From positions 1,054,001 through 1,118,000 of the forward strand of contig JAZKJV010000295.1 in assembly GCA_037367405.1 (NCBI GenBank): a stretch of DNA of 64,000 bases, given 5' to 3'. Both the position numbers and the translations under genes were made by a program. The notes under the pieces are model-generated. The model saw nothing but the letters and a program-made list of their open reading frames with translations. It made no database searches and was not told the DNA's origin. Position 1 is the stretch's first letter; each line of letters opens with the position of its first letter. Origin of the DNA: Ottelia alismoides (Eukaryota; Streptophyta; Magnoliopsida; Alismatales; Hydrocharitaceae). This document shows positions 1 through 10,913 of the stretch, one piece after another.

Positions 1-69
1 CATAAACCTGCTTGTGTTCAAATTCCCATTCCTTATCTATTTTGGCTTCAAGTTTTTGCGTGGTGAACA
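1..69 (-). other. Possible internal exon at window edge
   Basis: On the minus strand a pyrimidine-rich stretch ending in CTTTCAG (around 70-78) is followed by an open frame that runs off the window edge and reads KIDKEWEFEHKQVY near its end. The plus strand frames contain stops. The combination looks like a splice acceptor plus the start of an exon, but 69 bases is too little to assign a family. It could equally be chance or part of a transposon. Confidence 0.2.
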
Positions 70-189
70 CTGAAAGGTACAGATCTTCACATATAAAAGA
101 TCACTTATCTTTTTTTTCCACAAACTGTAATTAGTCTCATTTAGATTAATCATACGAATCGAACCAATATCCATTTTGTAATCCACCAT

Positions 190-445
190 TGAACAAGTTT
201 TGATACTACTCTAATGGGAACAATCAATCCCACAAATAATATGAAAGTCTGTTCAATCGAGCACTTGACAGATTAAAAAGATCAAATCAAATGACAAGAA
301 CCACAAGCAATCAAACAATAACCAAACAACCATAAACACAAGCACAAAATGCACGAGGGATTTTTAACGTGGAAACCCTCAAAATGAGAGGGGGAAAAAC
401 CACAGCCCTACTTGACCCAATCAAATTTCTTTACTAGAAACAGTG
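190..445. repeat. LTR-like fragment
   Basis: A stretch reading GATACTACTCTAATGGGAAC, then an A-rich tract with many ACAAGCA-type words, then TTTAACGTGGAAACCCTC and GGGGGAAAAACCACAG. This word order is common in plant Ty1/copia LTRs next to the primer site. No partner LTR or TSD was found, so this is only a probable solo or decayed LTR. Confidence 0.3.
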
Positions 446-1598
446 ATGAAACGTTCTCTCTATAGGCTATACAAAATCAAAACCTTCTCCCCAAGGTGTA
501 TCAATAAAATAAACCATACCAAACAAATAAAAAGGAGAAAAAGATGGAGATATGTCACCCAAATATGGTTGTCCAAATTTGCTCCACAGCACCCTTCTCG
601 GCTCCTCGGCGCGATCACCGATGGCAAACGACATTCCGATCCAAGCAAATAGGTGGTGGAGATGGGAGAGAAACAATGATGCCATAATCCTTCCAAAACG
701 TAATAACATTCATAACAAGAAGGGATGATCGAATATGGTGTGTGTTCTCAATTCTGTCCACCAGAACCCATATCAAAAGGGATGGATAAATTTCTATTAA
801 TATCACCAGAAATTGTGGAAATGAGTATAAAAATCGACCTCTCCCCTAAAATTAAGGATTCCAATGGCCTTCAATCATTAAATAAGATAGAAACACATAC
901 TTATTTGCTAAAATAGAGGTTTGAATATAAGTTTTGGAGCAAAATTATCATGATAACTATTGTACAAATATTCAATTAGCCAAGTAATTAAAAGTTTAAT
1001 CATGCACAATTTACAAATAAGTTGAAATAACAAATGATTCATTGGGCAGATATGAAAATTTTTCAAATGTAGCAACATGAAGGAAATGGGGAAATGAGAA
1101 ATGGCAACAATTGTTTAGAGAAATTTGGGTTATGTAGAAATTTGTTAGCGATGTTGGATAATTTTGAAGAAAAAGAAGGAAACCTTCATTGTTGGGTGAC
1201 ATGGGCAATATTTATCGAGGACATGGGTGACATGACGGTGGTATCTCATTGATATCCTGACAAAGATATGGGTGTTTCCGATATAATCATATCAAGACAT
1301 TTAAAGCTATGAATTAATCAAAAGTAATTGAGAGAGGAATTCATCACAAAGTACTAAGGATTTATTATATTTTGGACTCAAAGCCATACCCATGTCCTTT
1401 ATCATGCATGATATGGCCTTTTCCACCATCTTAAGCTCATTTTTTGAGCTTAAATCCTATTGCAATACCCTCGTGTAACTATCCACAAATTAGGAATTCT
1501 CTTAATGTGGGGAGGTATCTTATGATATGAGGAATCCTTTTAACAACAATAAAAGATAAATACTATAAATATAATATGCATAAGGTCACTTAACCACA
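446..1598. other. No gene seen; AT-rich intergenic DNA
   Basis: Short open frames occur on both strands but none shows a recognisable domain, splice structure or coding composition. Nothing further can be supported here. Confidence 0.6.
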
Positions 1599-1620
1599 TA
1601 TAATAATATAAAAAGATATA

Positions 1621-1811
1621 AAAATGTCAAAGCCTTCTCCCACTATAAGTAGGGTCAGCTACATAGATTCTTGCTCAAATCCATGTTGAAAGATTCGACT
1701 AATTTTTATGTTGGTTGTTGAGTACCCAATACAAGCCCCATAAGGAGGGATTTGAATCCTGGTCTTTTGGGTGGTAGGCACATTATACTACCACCAGACC
1801 ATTTAAGTGGG
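1621..1811 (-). mobile_element. tRNA-derived SINE (Au-like), copy 1
   Basis: Read on the minus strand, the 5' part carries a Pol III box-A-like TGGTGGTAGTATAATG and a box-B-like GGATTCAAATCCC. The 3' part reads ATGTAGCTGACCCTACTTA followed by GTGGGAGAAGGCTTT, the same tail that ends the RTE LINE at 6040-6085. The copy is flanked by 22-bp direct repeats differing at two positions (1599-1620 and 1812-1833), as expected for LINE-driven insertion. Known family logic: Au-type SINEs have tRNA-like heads and borrow a LINE tail. It encodes no protein. Confidence 0.8.
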
Positions 1812-1833
1812 TATAATAATATGAAAACATATA

Positions 1834-1940
1834 AGTAAAAAAATATAACATATAATAATATGAAAACGTATAAGTGAAAAATTAATCTTTATTTGAAAGA
1901 GTATATATGAAATCTTACAAAGATTATAACTTAATTAAAT
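1834..1940. other. AT-rich spacer; no gene
   Basis: Short AT-rich spacer that repeats the ATAATAATATGAAAAC wording of the adjacent SINE flank. No coding potential seen. Confidence 0.5.
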
Positions 1941-1948
1941 GGAGGAGT

Positions 1949-2844
1949 CAAGGCTTTAAAAAATGTGAGGTGGATCGAGATGGTTTTCCCCTATTGAGGC
2001 AAGGCGTAAGCCTTAGTTTATAAGAAAATACATGTACAAACAGTTATCAAACATAATTATATTGTCATGAAATCCTGAACTTTAAATATTTACAAATATA
2101 TTATCATAAATCCTAAATTGAATATTTGGAAATTAAATAGATGTAGATAATATATCATATTAACTGTATATGCTAATTTGAATATGTGAATATGGAAAAC
2201 TAATATTTTAACATGTGACTTCTTAATATTCATAAAAAATATACAACCTCTTGAACATATACCATACTTATTGCAATGATATAAGAAATTATTATCATTT
2301 GTTGATATAAATTTTGTTCATAATAATTAGGAACAATTGTTGTACACTTGCATGATTTCTTTGATGCAATGATGATTGTAATATAAATGTTTAATATTTA
2401 TTTTTGAAATAATATATTTCTGGACTAACATATAATGACACTATAATACGTTTTTTAAGTGTTTTAAATTATATATAAATGTGTGTGTGTATATGTGTGT
2501 GTAAAGAAATGTGACTAACAAATATGTGTACAACTTGACCTCTAGGTTTCATTCAATATAGGAGGATTGTTACTGGATATATGGTCAATAATATCATATA
2601 TATTGTGATTATGATGTGTATGTTTATGACTAATATATACTTTATAACTTTAACATTATTTTAAAAGTATAGCTTTATGTAGTTTATTATGCATTTACCT
2701 AAAAAAATACACACTGAACTGAGGCAACACCTCAGTATCGCCTAAGCCACCTCGGTATTGTCTCGAGTCGGTGAGGCTTATGCCTCGAATATCTAGATTG
2801 AGGCTACATGAAAACTACCTTGAGGCATCTTTTTAAAATCCATG
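1949..2844. mobile_element. GAGGC-rich hAT-like non-autonomous element, copy 1
   Basis: Bounded by a perfect 8-bp TSD, GGAGGAGT, at 1941-1948 and 2845-2852. The ends start CAAGGCTTTAAAAAA and, read inward from the right, CATGGATTTTAAAAAG, giving short imperfect terminal inverted repeats. Subterminal DNA is full of GAGGC/GCCTC words, and the centre is very AT-rich. An 8-bp TSD with CA...TG ends points to the hAT superfamily. No transposase is encoded. A second copy lies at 59004-60663. Confidence 0.75.
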
Positions 2845-2852
2845 GGAGGAGT

Positions 2853-2959
2853 GAGAAATTAATTACCAAACTTGAATGAAACAATATAGCACTTCTTTAG
2901 ATTCCTTGAGTCCTAACTTGATCATTTCACCTGATGCATTGCAAAATCCGATTTTAAGT
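2853..2959. other. Spacer; no gene
   Basis: Short spacer between a hAT-like element and a SINE, with no coding signal. Confidence 0.5.
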
Positions 2960-2977
2960 TTATTATATAAATTAGAA

Positions 2978-3175
2978 TTAAAAAATGGTGAATCCTTCTA
3001 ATACTTTAAGTAGGGTCAGCTAAATAGATTATTGCTTAAATCCATGTTCAAAAGATTCAACTATTTTTACGCTTGTTGTCAGCTACCTAATACAACCCCT
3101 ACGAGGAGGGATTTGAACCTTGGCCATTTGGGTGGTAGGCATACTGTACAACCACCAGACCATTGGAATGGATAC
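2978..3175 (-). mobile_element. tRNA-derived SINE (Au-like), copy 2
   Basis: Minus-strand copy with the box-B-like stretch GGTTCAAATCCC and the LINE-shared GCTGACCCTACTTAAAG tail. It is flanked by a perfect 18-bp TSD, TTATTATATAAATTAGAA, at 2960-2977 and 3176-3193. The body is diverged from copy 1 but collinear with it. Confidence 0.85.
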
Positions 3176-3227
3176 TTATTATATAAATTAGAACATGGAA
3201 TAAAAATCCCATAGAGTAATTGAAGGA

Positions 3228-3463
3228 TGTTAGAAAATAGGAAGCGGAAGCGTATCAAAGAAATAAAATATAAAACATTGTTGACATCGGGATTTTATGT
3301 AGAACCCTACTCCCTAAGGAGCGGGATGAAACCACGGGAGAATCCCTCAAAGGGGCGGATATTGCATTCCTTTTTCTCTCAATGGATACATGAGGTCTGG
3401 GGCTCCTTATATAGCCTCCACAGAGCCTCCAAGTCCCACTACTGGTAGATGTGAGACTAAACA
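3228..3463 (-). repeat. 3' LTR of the non-autonomous element, short form
   Basis: Starts TGTTAGAAAATAGG and ends GACTAAACA in plus orientation. It aligns to the first 236 bp of the right LTR but lacks the roughly 80 bp found there at 7498-7577, so in element orientation the beginning of U3 is missing. Confidence 0.75.
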
Positions 3464-4370
3464 CTCCCTCTCAAGCTGGAGCATGCAATGCTCAACTTGG
3501 ACAAACAGAAAGAAACTCAACTCACGTTACATGACACTACAGACAATATCAACTCAACGCGTACAACTGTCGGCTGCTGTCGAGGACGTTGCTTCTCATG
3601 ACGTGCATGTGAGGAGGACGAACGGGCTGGAGTGTGAGTCAAACTGAGGACTCGGAATCTGACCATCGAGTCTGAAACTGCGCCTAGAGTCTCCTCGTCA
3701 GAGAATTGGGTCTCTCCCATATGGCTCAGAGAATGGTACTCTCCTCTGGAGTCCCTATGATACCACATGAAAACCTTGTTCCACATGGCATAGGGAATGG
3801 TCCTCTACTCTAAAGTCCTATGGCTCACATGAAAACTCTGGCCTCACAACAACAAAAATGATGGGGACCACGAAACTGAAGATTGCACACTCGTGCATCT
3901 TGAACTGCAGACTCGGAAACTAACATCAAGTCTGAACATCTGACAACTGTAGAGTCTGAACAATCCGACTGGTTTAACAAATCTGAAATCTGGAGAATTT
4001 AGATCTGAATAGATCTGTGACTCTACATATACTTCCCCTTTCTCTCATACTGGTCAGAATGACAAACATCGACCACGTTGGGAGAAGATATCAAAGATGG
4101 GGATACAAAAAAATAAGCCATCACATTTTCGACTTTTCAAATCATGGATAACATTTGACCGTTTCATTTTTTTACGGCTCTTACATTCCTTTCTTTCTTT
4201 TTTTCTGCGTACGATTTTTTTGTATGCGACCCTTTTTTGAAACAAATCCTCCTTTTTTTTAAAATTTGGGCTCAATCGAATCTCCTCATTTTTTGAAACA
4301 AATCCTCCTTTTTCTTTTTCTTTTTTTTAAATTTAGGCTCAATCGAATCTCCTCCTTTTTTTAAATCATG
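3464..4370 (-). mobile_element. Interior 3' segment of the non-autonomous element
   Basis: Contains degenerate tandem units built on 'GGAATGGTCCTCTACTC ... CACATGAAAAC' (about 3718-3840) and repeated 'CAGACTCGA/GAGTCTGAAC' words (about 3900-4030). The reverse complement matches 38500-38990 well, so this is a family-specific non-coding module. A minus-strand open frame of 89 residues (3517-3786) overlaps it, with no recognisable domain. Confidence 0.55.
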
Positions 4371-6085
4371 TCTTCAGGTTGGCCAAAGCAAGAGAAAGAA
4401 AGACCAAAGACCTTTCTCATGTGAGATGCATTAAGGACGAGGAAGGTCACGTGCTTGTTACTCAGAAGGATATAGAGACTAGATGGGAGCAGTACTTCCA
4501 TAAACTTTTCATTGGGGAAGGAAATAGGGAGATCACTTTGGGTGATCTAGCTAGTAGTGAAAGTTACTTGAATCGTGCAAGCTATAGATGGATACAAAGA
4601 AAGGAAGTAGAGGAGGCTTTGAAGGTTATGAGACCTGGGAAAGGTGTGGGACCGGATGCCATCCTTGTAGAAGTATGGAAAATTTAAGTGAGCGCGGTTT
4701 GACTTGTCTTACGAATCTATTCAATGTTATTTGGCGAAGCAAGAAAATGCCTGAAGATTGGAGGAGTATCATGGTGCCTCTTTATAAGAATAAAGGAGAC
4801 ATTCAAAATTGTTCAAATTATAGAGGTATCAAGCAGATGAGTCACACTGTAAAAATTTAGGAATGTGTGATCGAGAGAAGGTTGAGGCAAGTATCCAACG
4901 TCAAAGAAAACCAATTCGGATTCATGCCAGGTCGCTCAACTATTGAAGCCATCCATTTGTTGAGGAGAACAATGGAGATTTATAGAGCTAAAAGGAAGAA
5001 CCTACATATGATCTTTATTGATTTGGAGAAGGCTTATGATTCTGTCCCATGAGAGATATTGTGAAGAGTTTTGGAGAAGAGACAAGTGCATGTCCTATAC
5101 ATTAAGCTCATAAAGGACATGTATGATAAAGCTTTATCTTGTGTAAGGACCCCGTCTGGGAAGACTGGCTATTTTGACATCAACATTGGTTTACATCAAG
5201 GTTCAGCTTTGAGTCCATTTCTTTTTACTTTGATTATGGACGAGTTGACAAGTCACATTCAGGATGAGTTACCTTGGTGTATGTTATTTGCTGATGATAT
5301 TGTGTCGATTGAAGAGACTAGAGATGGAGTAAATGAGAAGCTCTAGGTCTGGAGACATGAGTTGGAGAGTAAAGGATTCCGTATAAGTAGGGCTAAGACA
5401 GAATATATGGAGTGCACCTTTGATGAAAGCAATGGTGAAGGAATTGAGGTGAAGATTGGTGATGATAACATTCAGAAGAGAGATTCTTTTAGATATCTGG
5501 GATCTATTTTGCAACATGATGGGGAAATTGATGGAGATGTTATTAATAGAATAAATGTAGGCTGGCTAAAGTGGAGAGGAGCCTCTGCTGTTCTCTGTGA
5601 TAAGAAATTTCCTTTAAAAATTAAAGGAAAGTTTTACAAAGCAGCCGTGAGACCTGCTATGCTCTATGGATCTGAATGTTGGCATGTGAACTATAGACAT
5701 GTGCAGAGAATGGATGTAGCAGAAATGAAAATGCTAAGGTGGATGTGTGGACACACACGTAAAGATCAGATTCGGAATAATGCAATCAGAAAGAAAGTTG
5801 GTGTTGCTCCGATCGAGAATAAGATGCGAGAAAATCGCTTAAGATGGTTTGGTCATTTGCAAAGAAGATCAGCTGATGTACCAGTTAGGAGATGCGAGTG
5901 TTGGGATGTTGAGCCGGCTAAGAGAGGGAGGGGACGGCCCAAGAAGTGTTGGAAAGAGACCATACGAAGGGATCTTTATTTTTTGGATATAAGCCCGGGA
6001 TTGACCCAAGATAGATCTGAATGGAGGCGAAGAATCCATGTAGCCGACCCTACTTAATTGTGGGAAAAAGGTTGTTGTTGTTGCT
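4371..6085 (+). mobile_element. 5'-truncated RTE-clade LINE, copy 1
   Basis: Plus-strand LINE fragment starting in the linker before the reverse transcriptase and running to the 3' end GTAGCCGACCCTACTTAATT, GTGGGAAAAAGG and a short (TTG)n tail. The short microsatellite tail is typical of RTE elements, in contrast to the poly(A) of L1. It interrupts the non-autonomous LTR element. The T-rich surroundings hide any TSD. Confidence 0.85.
4379..6057 (+). pseudogene. RTE LINE reverse transcriptase pseudogene
   Basis: The reading shows a pre-RT linker (AKARERKTKDL, IKDEEGHVL), then the RT domain with GFMPGRSTIEAI, FIDLEKAYDSVP, GLHQGSALSPFLF and the catalytic FADD box (CMLFADDI), then a C-terminal domain with LRWFGHLQRR and KRGRGRPKKCW. 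In-frame stops occur near 4685, 4858, 5050, 5063 and 5344, and at least one frameshift lies near 4680, so no full protein can be made. The endonuclease is absent because of 5' truncation. The copy at 47947-49242 is the same family with an open RT. Confidence 0.9.
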
Positions 6086-7250
6086 GTATTGTTTTTTCTT
6101 TTTACACTTGCGTACGGTTTTTTCTTGTACGTGACTCTTTTCGTTTCCCTTTTTTTGTTGCTCATTCTCCTTTTTTTCTAATAGCATTCGGCCCACCTAG
6201 GCTCTTACAATGATTTTTTTTGGAAAGACAAATTCTCGCCCTTTCTCGGCCGAAGAAGGGCCCAACATACTGCAGTTTTCTTTATTGGCCATTTTTTTAG
6301 GCCGGTCCCCCTTGGGCTTCTCTGTTTTTATTTCATTTTAGGGTTCCCACAGGAACCCTTTCTCTTAGAAGACGCCACCCCGATGGGGCTTCCAACTTCA
6401 TGTCGCCTAACAAGGGATTTGGGATGCAGAGCCCTAGAGGGGGAGCTCGAGCAGGCGCCGCCTGCGCCTGGAGACGCCTAGAGCCACCGCAAGGAGGGCG
6501 AGAAGATCTGGGCTCGTCGCAGGAGAGTGCCGCCTGGGGGTGCATGCGATCGGGAGGAGCACCTCGCGCTGCCGATGCCTTGCGCATGCAATTGAAGGAG
6601 GTGATGAAGACTGGAGAAGACGCCTGGATCTAATGTGCGGCTTTCAGGTGTAGCACGAGGGAGGGGCGCCGCGTGAAGAGTCACAGGTTTCAGGCAAGAC
6701 ATGCCTGCGCGCTTGGAGATTGAGCGGCACGTACTAGAAGGTGCATGCGAGCCTGACGGAGAGGATCGCTTGCGTGCGAGGGAGAGGCGCGGAGAGGGCA
6801 AGCGGGTTGGGGGGGAATCTCATCTGGAGCATCGTGCTTGGAACCAAGGCTTCGCCTGGAGCGGGGGATGTTGGCCGATGACTGTGGAATCATCGCTGGA
6901 GGCGGCACTGCCTGAAGGAAGATTGGCTGGAGTCTGCTTGAAGGGGATCGCCGCTGCTGGTTCTTTGACACGGATATCATGAGACCTGTATGCGGACGAA
7001 AAGAATCTCACAAAGGAGGATCTAGGGTTTCTTCACTTCTGGAGATGAACTAGTGGAGGGTGTACCACAAACATCACGAATTTGGACTGCACATGATTAG
7101 GGTTTCAGGAAAGAAACCCTAGATTTTTCCAATATGCATAACTTGTAATCGAACATGAACTTGAACAAGAAACATTCAAGAATGATAACTCCAACTTCGA
7201 ATCTCGGACAAAACAATAAAGAATATAAAAAATCCTCGAGATTCGACCCG
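6086..7250 (-). mobile_element. GC-rich leader of the non-autonomous element
   Basis: T-rich up to about 6340, then GC-rich from 6360 to 7000 with several overlapping open frames on both strands (for example 6478-6801 minus and 6701-6982 plus). None shows a domain. GC-rich leaders of this kind also precede gag in the copia at 14540-19849, so these frames are most simply untranslated leader sequence. Confidence 0.5.
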
Positions 7251-7261
7251 CTCTGATACCA
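7251..7261 (-). promoter_or_regulatory. Primer binding site, initiator tRNA-Met
   Basis: The minus strand reads TGGTATCAGAG directly after the LTR end, the standard plant Ty1/copia primer site complementary to the 3' end of initiator tRNA-Met. Confidence 0.75.
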
Positions 7262-7577
7262 TGTTAGAAAATAGGAAGCGGAAGCGTATCAGAGAAATAA
7301 AATATAAAACATTGTTGACACCGGGATTTTACGTGGAACCCTACTTCCTAAGGAGCGGGATGAAACCACAGGAGAAGCCTTCAAAGGGTCAGATATTGCA
7401 TTCCTTTTTCTCTTAATGGATACAGGAGGTCTGGGAATCCTTATATAACCTCCACAGAGCCTCCAAGTTCCACCAATGGTAGATGTGGGAATAAACATAT
7501 GGATGGGGTAAATGGATCCTGGAGGTATTCATTTACCCATCTACAACATAACAGGCACACAACCAAATACTCCAACA
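7262..7577 (-). repeat. 5' LTR of the non-autonomous element, long form
   Basis: 316 bp, TG...CA in plus orientation (TGTTAGAAAAT to ACTCCAACA). The last 80 bp include GGGGTAAATGGATCC and TATTCATTTACCC, which form an imperfect palindrome. The same extension is present in the related LTR at 35783, so it belongs to the family rather than to the flank. Followed by AAGGT, matching the left flank AAGGA at four of five bases. Confidence 0.75.
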
Positions 7578-7599
7578 AAGGTAAATTCCTTAGTAATGT

Positions 7600-8620
7600 C
7601 CCGTGAATACATAATTCGCTAGATAATGTACGATGTTTTCTTTTTACTTCAATACTGTACCGGTGTCGCACCTTTGATATGTGCCATTTGATATCACATT
7701 CTGTGAAGTTACGAGGTCTAGATTCTTTAACATGAAATTGTAGTGGGCAATGATGTGATGTTTCTTCACAACATAAATCAAGTCATCTTTAGTCTTGAAT
7801 GTTCTACCTTTTCAAGTTCATCACCAAGATTGTCAAGCCCTGACTTCTTTCGAAAATCATCCTCAAATGTTACACGGGTGTCACAGCCTCTGACTCCAAA
7901 AAACGATACACAGGGAACAATTGTTTGACCAATAGGGTCATCAACTACTATCTAGTCATTGACAACAGCATTATCCTCAAGCTCTTGGCCATTTTCCTCA
8001 TCCAACTCTCCGTACATTACCCTTGGAATGCCATCATTTAGGACACGATTAACTTCTCTCAAGAAAATATCACTTATAAAATCGTGAACTTGTGTGGGTT
8101 GTGTTATAGGGTCACTGGTACTTCGAACCACAGAAGGACCCGATGTGAAGCGATCATGAAGGTCATCCACATTTGGTGCCGCAACCGAACCCGAATGACT
8201 TTCAATATAATCTCAGTGGGTGTTGATTTACCATCTATCCTGGCATATAGAAAAATGCCATGTATGTCATCATCATCTCTAATGGACGCTAACATAGGCT
8301 CTTCACATGTCCCGTGTGGGATGCGATTTGACATTTAATTTGGTGGGTGTTCTTGTCCAAGTTGAACTTCTGATGAACTAGATTCAACAACTCATAGTAC
8401 GTAACAGTCGGCTTTAAGCCTAAACCACACACATTGGTATTCGATGAATCCCCCTTTCAAATGGAACATGCAATAAATCCACTCTATTCTAACCAACACA
8501 AGGATGGATTTGTAATTAAAAAAATGTGAAATGAGCATCACATGTACTTTGATTTGGTGGAAAATAACATGATTTACAAAACACCCAAACCCTGACACCA
8601 ATCATATTCGTCTTTACCTA
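7600..8620 (-). pseudogene. Probable MULE transposase N-terminal remnant
   Basis: On the minus strand, broken frames read in order: GGFIEYQC, YYELLNLVHQKFNLDK, a segment MSNRIPHGT ... DDDDIHGIFLYARI, an acidic linker (MYGELDEENGQELEDN) and FEDDFRKKSGLDNLGDELEK. The order (short strand-rich start, 'tyrosine-tyrosine-glutamate-leucine' helix, acidic linker) resembles the N-terminal region of plant Mutator-like transposases, before the zinc finger and DDE domain. No catalytic domain is visible and there are stops and frameshifts throughout. The assignment is by pattern only. Confidence 0.4.
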
Positions 8621-9506
8621 GGGCATGGAGAGCTTTGTGGGGACATTTGTAAATCCCCCCTCAAAAGAAGAAGAAATTAACAACAAATACAATATATTTT
8701 CTCTTCTTCTTTGATTCAAGGTACTTATTCATGTTTTTCTTTTGGGTTGGTCCTCAAACTTTAGTTTACCTTCTTTGACCCTTTATCAGTTTACTTCACG
8801 TCAACCATCATTGCCAATATCGAAATTTTGGTTTTCTAATTTAAAAAAAATGTAAATGCTCTTCTTCTAACATGCTTTTGATATGAAATATAAGTACTTG
8901 CATAAGCTTCAAATACATGTTTTATTAACATTGAAAATCAAAGATATATGTGTGTATAAATTTTTCTAGGAAGAGATATTTTATCATGAGAATGTAACTG
9001 AGCAAAACCTTTTATGAAATGTGGTGCATGTGAACTCATTTATATTTTATAAAGATTATACAACGTTTAGACGGATCTCTTATCGAGGTTTGTCCTTTTA
9101 TTTTTCATAAAAATGTGTATAAATACATGCACCAACCCTTACATTCATCACACTAAAGTAGGTTAAGTCTCATTCGCATAATCTTGATAGCCTTTCAATT
9201 GGTGCAAATTGTCGACAAATGCTGCTTGTATTGATTATGCTCCGGGTACTGATGTGAAGAATTCATGGAGATTAGTTCCAAATGACATGAAACTTGTCTT
9301 CCTTTGTTATCACTACAATGGGCACATTAAGTGTGCGTGAGTGGTGTAACTTCCTGTGACATTTACAAAAAAAATAGAAATATTTCTAGAAATGATGCAA
9401 AAAGTAAAGTGAGAATCTGGAGACATAAGTAGAGATTTCATGTATCCTTGGCAATGAGTTTTGACGTCATTTAAGTTGGTCAGCAAATTGTTTTGTTTTC
9501 ATGAAG
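8621..9506. other. No feature seen; likely intron or intergenic
   Basis: AT-rich DNA directly upstream of the first visible O-fucosyltransferase exon. No earlier exon of that gene could be recognised here, and no transposon ends were found. Confidence 0.4.
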
Positions 9507-9886
9507 GAAAAATTAGCCTCTGGTGAAGAGTTAAAGCCCTTCAGACATTATGCATCTCAACTCGCTGCTCTGGATTATATTGTATCTGTCGAGAGCGATG
9601 TATTCGTTCCTTCGTATTCAGGAAACATGGCAAGGGCAGTCGAAGGCCACCGCCGATTCTTGGGACACAGGAAAACGATATCACCTGACAGGTATAATGT
9701 GTGGTTATCAATACTATTTATGAATTGTCAGCCAATAATCTTCTGAAAAGAGTAAATTTTCAACTACTCAATGGAATTATTCATGACCAGAAGAGCCCTA
9801 GTTCATGTGTTTGATAAGATGTCAAGAGGTGAAATCAAAGATGGGATGGAACTGTCAAAAACTGTCACTGAAATCCACAAGAGACG
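9507..9886 (+). CDS. O-fucosyltransferase-family protein, two C-terminal-region exons
   Basis: Two exons of a plant GDP-fucose protein O-fucosyltransferase-family gene. These are Golgi type II membrane proteins; many members have no proven substrate. Exon 1 (9507-9691) follows a T-rich acceptor ending ATGAAG and reads [52 protein letters not shown]. This is the conserved C-terminal block in which the family has SD-F-P and GNM-- followed by GHRR. It ends GACAG|GTATAA. Exon 2 (9791-9886) reads [14 protein letters not shown] ... TEIHKRR and ends AGACG|GTATGT. Phases agree (2 then 2). The next exon is at 33116. Upstream exons encoding the N-terminus and first fucosyltransferase blocks are outside the window or lost. 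Family call is from residue pattern, not a search. Confidence 0.8.
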
Positions 9887-10450
9887 GTATGTATCTGATT
9901 TTAGATTTTCAGAACTGATGGAAGGTTATTTAATTTTTCATTTTCATTTGGAAGCCTATATGTTTGTTAAATGTTCTATTTTCTTCCTTAAATTCTTGTG
10001 TAATGTGTATAGGCGTTTATGGAATTGAAAGAGTAGAAGGTCCGTATCTAGATTTTTCTCAAGGGTTTAGATCTTTTATCTCAATTATCAGATGCAAATA
10101 TTAAATAAATTGATTACATGTGTTTGTAATGTTTAACATCTATTTTTAGTTATTACCAATGACCTTGCTTATGTTCATTCAAACATCAAAATTAAATAAT
10201 GTTGCGAATCGCGGAAGAAAACAAACACAAACACGATCAAACAAGCAAGACGCAAACACAAGGATTTACAAGGTTCACCCGTAAATGTGCTACGTCCTTA
10301 GGCGGCGGCGATCGGTTTCACTATATGGAGAAAAAATGTAATACATAGGGTGCTGAGAAGGCACAGATATGGGATGAGAAACAGGATCAGAATGATGAAT
10401 GATGATGCATTATCTGGTGACCCTAGGACCCCTTTTATACTGCAACCAAG

Positions 10451-10895
10451 GTTGCAGAAAGCGGTAGTCAGTACTCAATCGACGGGGTCACTAAGGATTA
10501 ATTGGCAGTCGGGCAACTAATCGAATTTAGTTGGCCATTAGTCGGTTTTGAATTTTTTAATTATTTTAAATATATAAATCAATTTTTATGCACATATTCT
10601 TATATATTTACATTGATTTGTATATTTTCTATACTATCATAATGAAATAAAAGAAGTAATTATCTTTAAATATAATATTAAGCATATTAGAGTAAGTTTG
10701 CTTTAAAAAATCGAAAAATTAAAAAATTAAAAATCTCTGTGTAAAAGTCGGCCTTGTAGTCGGCCGACTAGGCCGATTAATCGGCTCGATTAGTCGGCTT
10801 GACCGACTAATGGCCGACTAGGCCTAGTCGAGTCGGCTACTCCACTGACTCGACTAATCGGGCTGACTAATCGGCCCAATCAGCCGACTTTTACA
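10451..10895. mobile_element. TAGTCGG-rich non-autonomous element in LTR
   Basis: Both flanks of an AT-rich core carry dense AGTCGG/CCGACT words in opposite orientation (10470-10550 and 10745-10890). The ends are similar when read inward: GTTGCAGAAAGCGG on the left and GTTGTAAAAGTCGG on the right. This looks like a MITE with subterminal repeats, possibly hAT-type. A TSD is not clear. Confidence 0.55.
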
Positions 10896-10913
10896 ACAAC
10901 GATTGCAACAGAA

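Larger units (their letters stand above)
3228..7577 (-). mobile_element. Non-autonomous copia-type LTR element with nested RTE LINE
   Basis: Two related LTRs (3228-3463 and 7262-7577) enclose about 3.8 kb without gag or pol. Next to the right LTR lies a primer site complementary to initiator tRNA-Met (7251-7261), so the element runs on the minus strand. Next to the left LTR lies the purine-tract equivalent CTCCCTCTCAAGC. Flanking bases AAGGA (3223-3227) and AAGGT (7578-7582) are a near-perfect 5-bp TSD. The interior holds a GC-rich leader (about 6360-7250), T-rich tracts (about 4150-4350 and 6060-6340) and a 3' segment (3480-4080) shared with 38500-38990. An RTE LINE (4371-6085) sits inside. 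Confidence 0.75.

Noticed and set aside
6333..7011. Several overlapping open frames (62-107 residues) on both strands in GC-rich DNA
   Set aside because: GC-rich leader of an LTR element, no domain, frames open on both strands at once because stop codons are rare in such composition.
8000..9500. Upstream exons of the O-fucosyltransferase-like gene
   Set aside because: No frame encodes the expected preceding blocks of the family, and no matching splice sites were found. They are probably outside the window.
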